Of a stretch of DNA of 34,765 nucleotides, positions 33,496 through 34,765 are shown one piece after another (the first letter of the stretch is position 1; the number at the start of each line of letters is the position of its first letter). Source of the stretch: Terriglobia bacterium (lineage in GTDB: Bacteria > Acidobacteriota > Terriglobia > Bryobacterales > Bryobacteraceae); the NCBI GenBank assembly GCA_021324185.1, contig JAJPJN010000037.1:1-34765 (forward strand), written 5' to 3'. Both the position numbers and the translations under genes were made by a program. The notes below the pieces were generated by a model. The model did not search any database. It saw only the letters and a list, made by a program, of their open reading frames with translations, and was not told where the DNA came from.

Positions 33496-34206
33496 ATGGG
33501 CGCGGCAAGCTCAACAACACCGCCAATTCGCCGCCCGCTTCATCGCGCTATCGCCCAGAAGCTCTCCGACAAAATTCTTTCCGGAGACTTTGAAGAGGCT
33601 TCGATGCTGCCCCCGGAGCGGGTACTTTGCGCCAAATTCCGGGTAAGCCGAACCGTCATTCGCGAAGCCATCAAAGCCCTCGAAACCCGTGGCTTGGTGC
33701 GCATCGAACATGGCCGCGGAACCGTCGTCGAACCGGCCAGCAATTCACAAGTCCGCGATTCGCTCAAGCTGCTCATGCTCAGAAAGCAGCACTCCATCGA
33801 ACAGTTGCTCGAAGTGCGCGGCATTCTGGAGGTCGCTATCGTCCGGCTGGCCGCAAAACGCCGCACCGTCGAGGACCTGCTCCGTATGCAGGCTGCACTC
33901 GACGTTATGCGCCAAAAACCGCAGGCGCCCGAAGGCTACGTCGATGCCGACGTGGAATTCCATGCCCAGATCGCAAGGGCCGCTCATAACCCCGTCCTTC
34001 TGTTAATGCTCGCGCCCATCACTGACCTCATGCGCGAAAGCCGCTTGCAAACTTACGCCGGCACTCACGCCGTAAAACGTACGATTAAAGCCCACGAGCG
34101 GATTCTTCGCTTTATTCAGGCGGGTGATGAAGACGCCGCTGCTCATGCCATGCAACTTCATCTCACCGGTGTTGCCAAAGATCTCGCAGCCCGGCGTAGA
34201 GCCTGA
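33496..34206 (+). CDS. FadR-type GntR-family regulator with FCD domain
   Basis: A 236-residue regulator. Residues 14-78 form the GntR winged helix (LHRAIAQKLSDKILSGDFEE, FRVSRTVIREAIKALETRGL, RIEHGRGTVVEP). The all-helical FCD sensor (about 98-230) carries the metal/ligand set D152, H156 (DVEFHAQIA), H200 (KAHERIL) and H222 (QLHLTG). FadR/FCD proteins usually sense organic acids, sugar acids or fatty acyl compounds and repress adjacent transport and catabolic genes. Here the divergent TonB receptor and the isomerase-cytochrome-PQQ unit beyond are the likely targets (inference). ATG 33496 is the only in-frame start near the domain. Confidence 0.92.
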   Translation: MGAASSTTPPIRRPLHRAIAQKLSDKILSGDFEEASMLPPERVLCAKFRVSRTVIREAIKALETRGLVRIEHGRGTVVEPASNSQVRDSLKLLMLRKQHSIEQLLEVRGILEVAIVRLAAKRRTVEDLLRMQAALDVMRQKPQAPEGYVDADVEFHAQIARAAHNPVLLLMLAPITDLMRESRLQTYAGTHAVKRTIKAHERILRFIQAGDEDAAAHAMQLHLTGVAKDLAARRRA

Positions 34207-34224
34207 GCGCCGCCGGGCGTTATC

Positions 34225-34765
34225 TCACTCCACTCGCAAAGCCGCCACCGGATCCACACTCGCCGCGCGCCGCGCCGGCACAAACCCCGCCATCGCAGCA
34301 ATGGCGGCCAGCATCAACACCGCGATTCCTAAAGTCAACGGATCGTTCGCCGGCACGCCAAACAAAATGCTGCGGATAAATTTTGCCGTAAGCAAGCTTC
34401 CAACCACTCCCAACGTGCAACCCACTCCGGCAAGCATAAACGCCTCGCGCAGCACCATCGATAAGACCTGTCTCCGTTGCCCTCCTAACGCCAGCCGGAT
34501 GCCCAGCTCCGCCGTTCGCCTCGCCACATGAAACGACATTAGCCCGTAGAGCCCGATCGATGAAATCAACAACGCCAGCCCGCCAAAAAACGCCGCCAGC
34601 AACGCCGTCAACCGCTGCACGCTAATGCGGCTGTCCAGCCGCTCCTCTACCGTCATCGTGCGCAGCGAATAATGCCGCCCCAAACCACGCACCACACGCT
34701 CCACTACCGTTTTCAGGCTACGCGGATCAACCGTCGTTCGAATGTCCAATAGCGGTTCCGCAAAA
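34225..34765 (-). CDS. MacB/FtsX-type ABC transporter permease, 5' part beyond window
   Basis: The leftward frame is open to the right edge, so only the C-terminal ~179 residues are present; the visible part starts FAEPLLDIRTTVDPRSL. A periplasmic domain end (TMTVEERLDSRISVQRL) is followed by the FtsX-type membrane block: ALLAAFFGGLALLISSIGLY, RRTAELGIRLALGGQRRQVL, FMLAGVGCTLGVVGSLL, GIAVLMLAAIAAMAGFVPAR, ending RRAASVDPVAALRVE. This ending is typical of the large orphan permeases common in acidobacteria (often annotated ADOP). It converges on the FadR-type gene with 18 bp between stops. Substrate unknown. Confidence 0.92.
   Translation of the reverse strand, partial: FAEPLLDIRTTVDPRSLKTVVERVVRGLGRHYSLRTMTVEERLDSRISVQRLTALLAAFFGGLALLISSIGLYGLMSFHVARRTAELGIRLALGGQRRQVLSMVLREAFMLAGVGCTLGVVGSLLTAKFIRSILFGVPANDPLTLGIAVLMLAAIAAMAGFVPARRAASVDPVAALRVE

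Noticed and set aside
1-34765. CRISPR arrays, tRNA/rRNA genes, insertion sequences, prophage genes
   Set aside because: No regular repeat-spacer pattern, no recognisable tRNA/rRNA sequence, and no transposase or integrase frame on either strand.

Overview
The window is a gene-dense, moderately GC-rich bacterial chromosome segment, most likely from an Acidobacteriota member (Bryobacter/Solibacter-like). The evidence is the content: an Oar-type TonB receptor with an N-terminal carboxypeptidase-regulatory domain, the C-terminal end of a MacB/FtsX permease of the kind abundant in acidobacteria, a cytochrome c/PQQ dehydrogenase operon, and a MoxR-DUF58-vWA-DUF4175-DUF4159 operon. This assignment is inferred from recalled family distributions, not from a search. 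No rRNA, tRNA, CRISPR array, transposase or phage gene was seen, and no gene-free stretch exceeds about 160 bp.

Layout. (1) 1-7099: a leftward unknown gene that runs off the left edge, divergent from a two-gene rightward module. That module encodes a protein with a TIR domain plus two TIR-like domains, and a 1458-residue nSTAND1-type NTPase with a transmembrane segment and TPR repeats. (2) 7116-10112, leftward: two TadE-like pseudopilin genes, a GDSL/SGNH hydrolase with a PEP-CTERM tail, and the peptidoglycan glycosyltransferase mtgA. (3) 10170-11045: a secreted protein of unknown function. (4) 11058-12676, leftward: a toxin-antitoxin pair whose RelE/ParE toxin carries a 1-nt frameshift, and a LacI-type regulator. 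(5) 12699-26564, leftward: an eight-gene tightly packed operon in the order DUF4159, vWA/GATase-like protein, caspase-like C13 peptidase with an EF-hand-like loop, TPR-HExxH peptidase, MoxR ATPase, DUF58, BatA/vWA protein, DUF4175 protein. (6) 26720-27110: a VapB-like antitoxin and a truncated vapC. (7) 27111-30319, leftward: a sugar isomerase-like protein, a dihaem cytochrome c and a PQQ dehydrogenase. (8) 30463-34206: a TonB receptor divergent from a FadR-type regulator. (9) 34225-34765: the 3' end of an ABC permease gene.

How the genes may work together. The TIR and nSTAND genes are 4 nt apart and look like one signal-gated NTPase/effector module. The eight-gene operon joins an AAA+ chaperone-like ATPase, three vWA-type proteins and two proteases of different catalytic classes, all with membrane or export signals; this suggests an envelope-linked proteolytic or stress machine. 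The operon is bordered on both sides by degraded toxin-antitoxin modules. The TonB receptor with its divergent FadR regulator, followed by the isomerase-cytochrome-PQQ genes, looks like an uptake and periplasmic oxidation locus for an unidentified carbon source.
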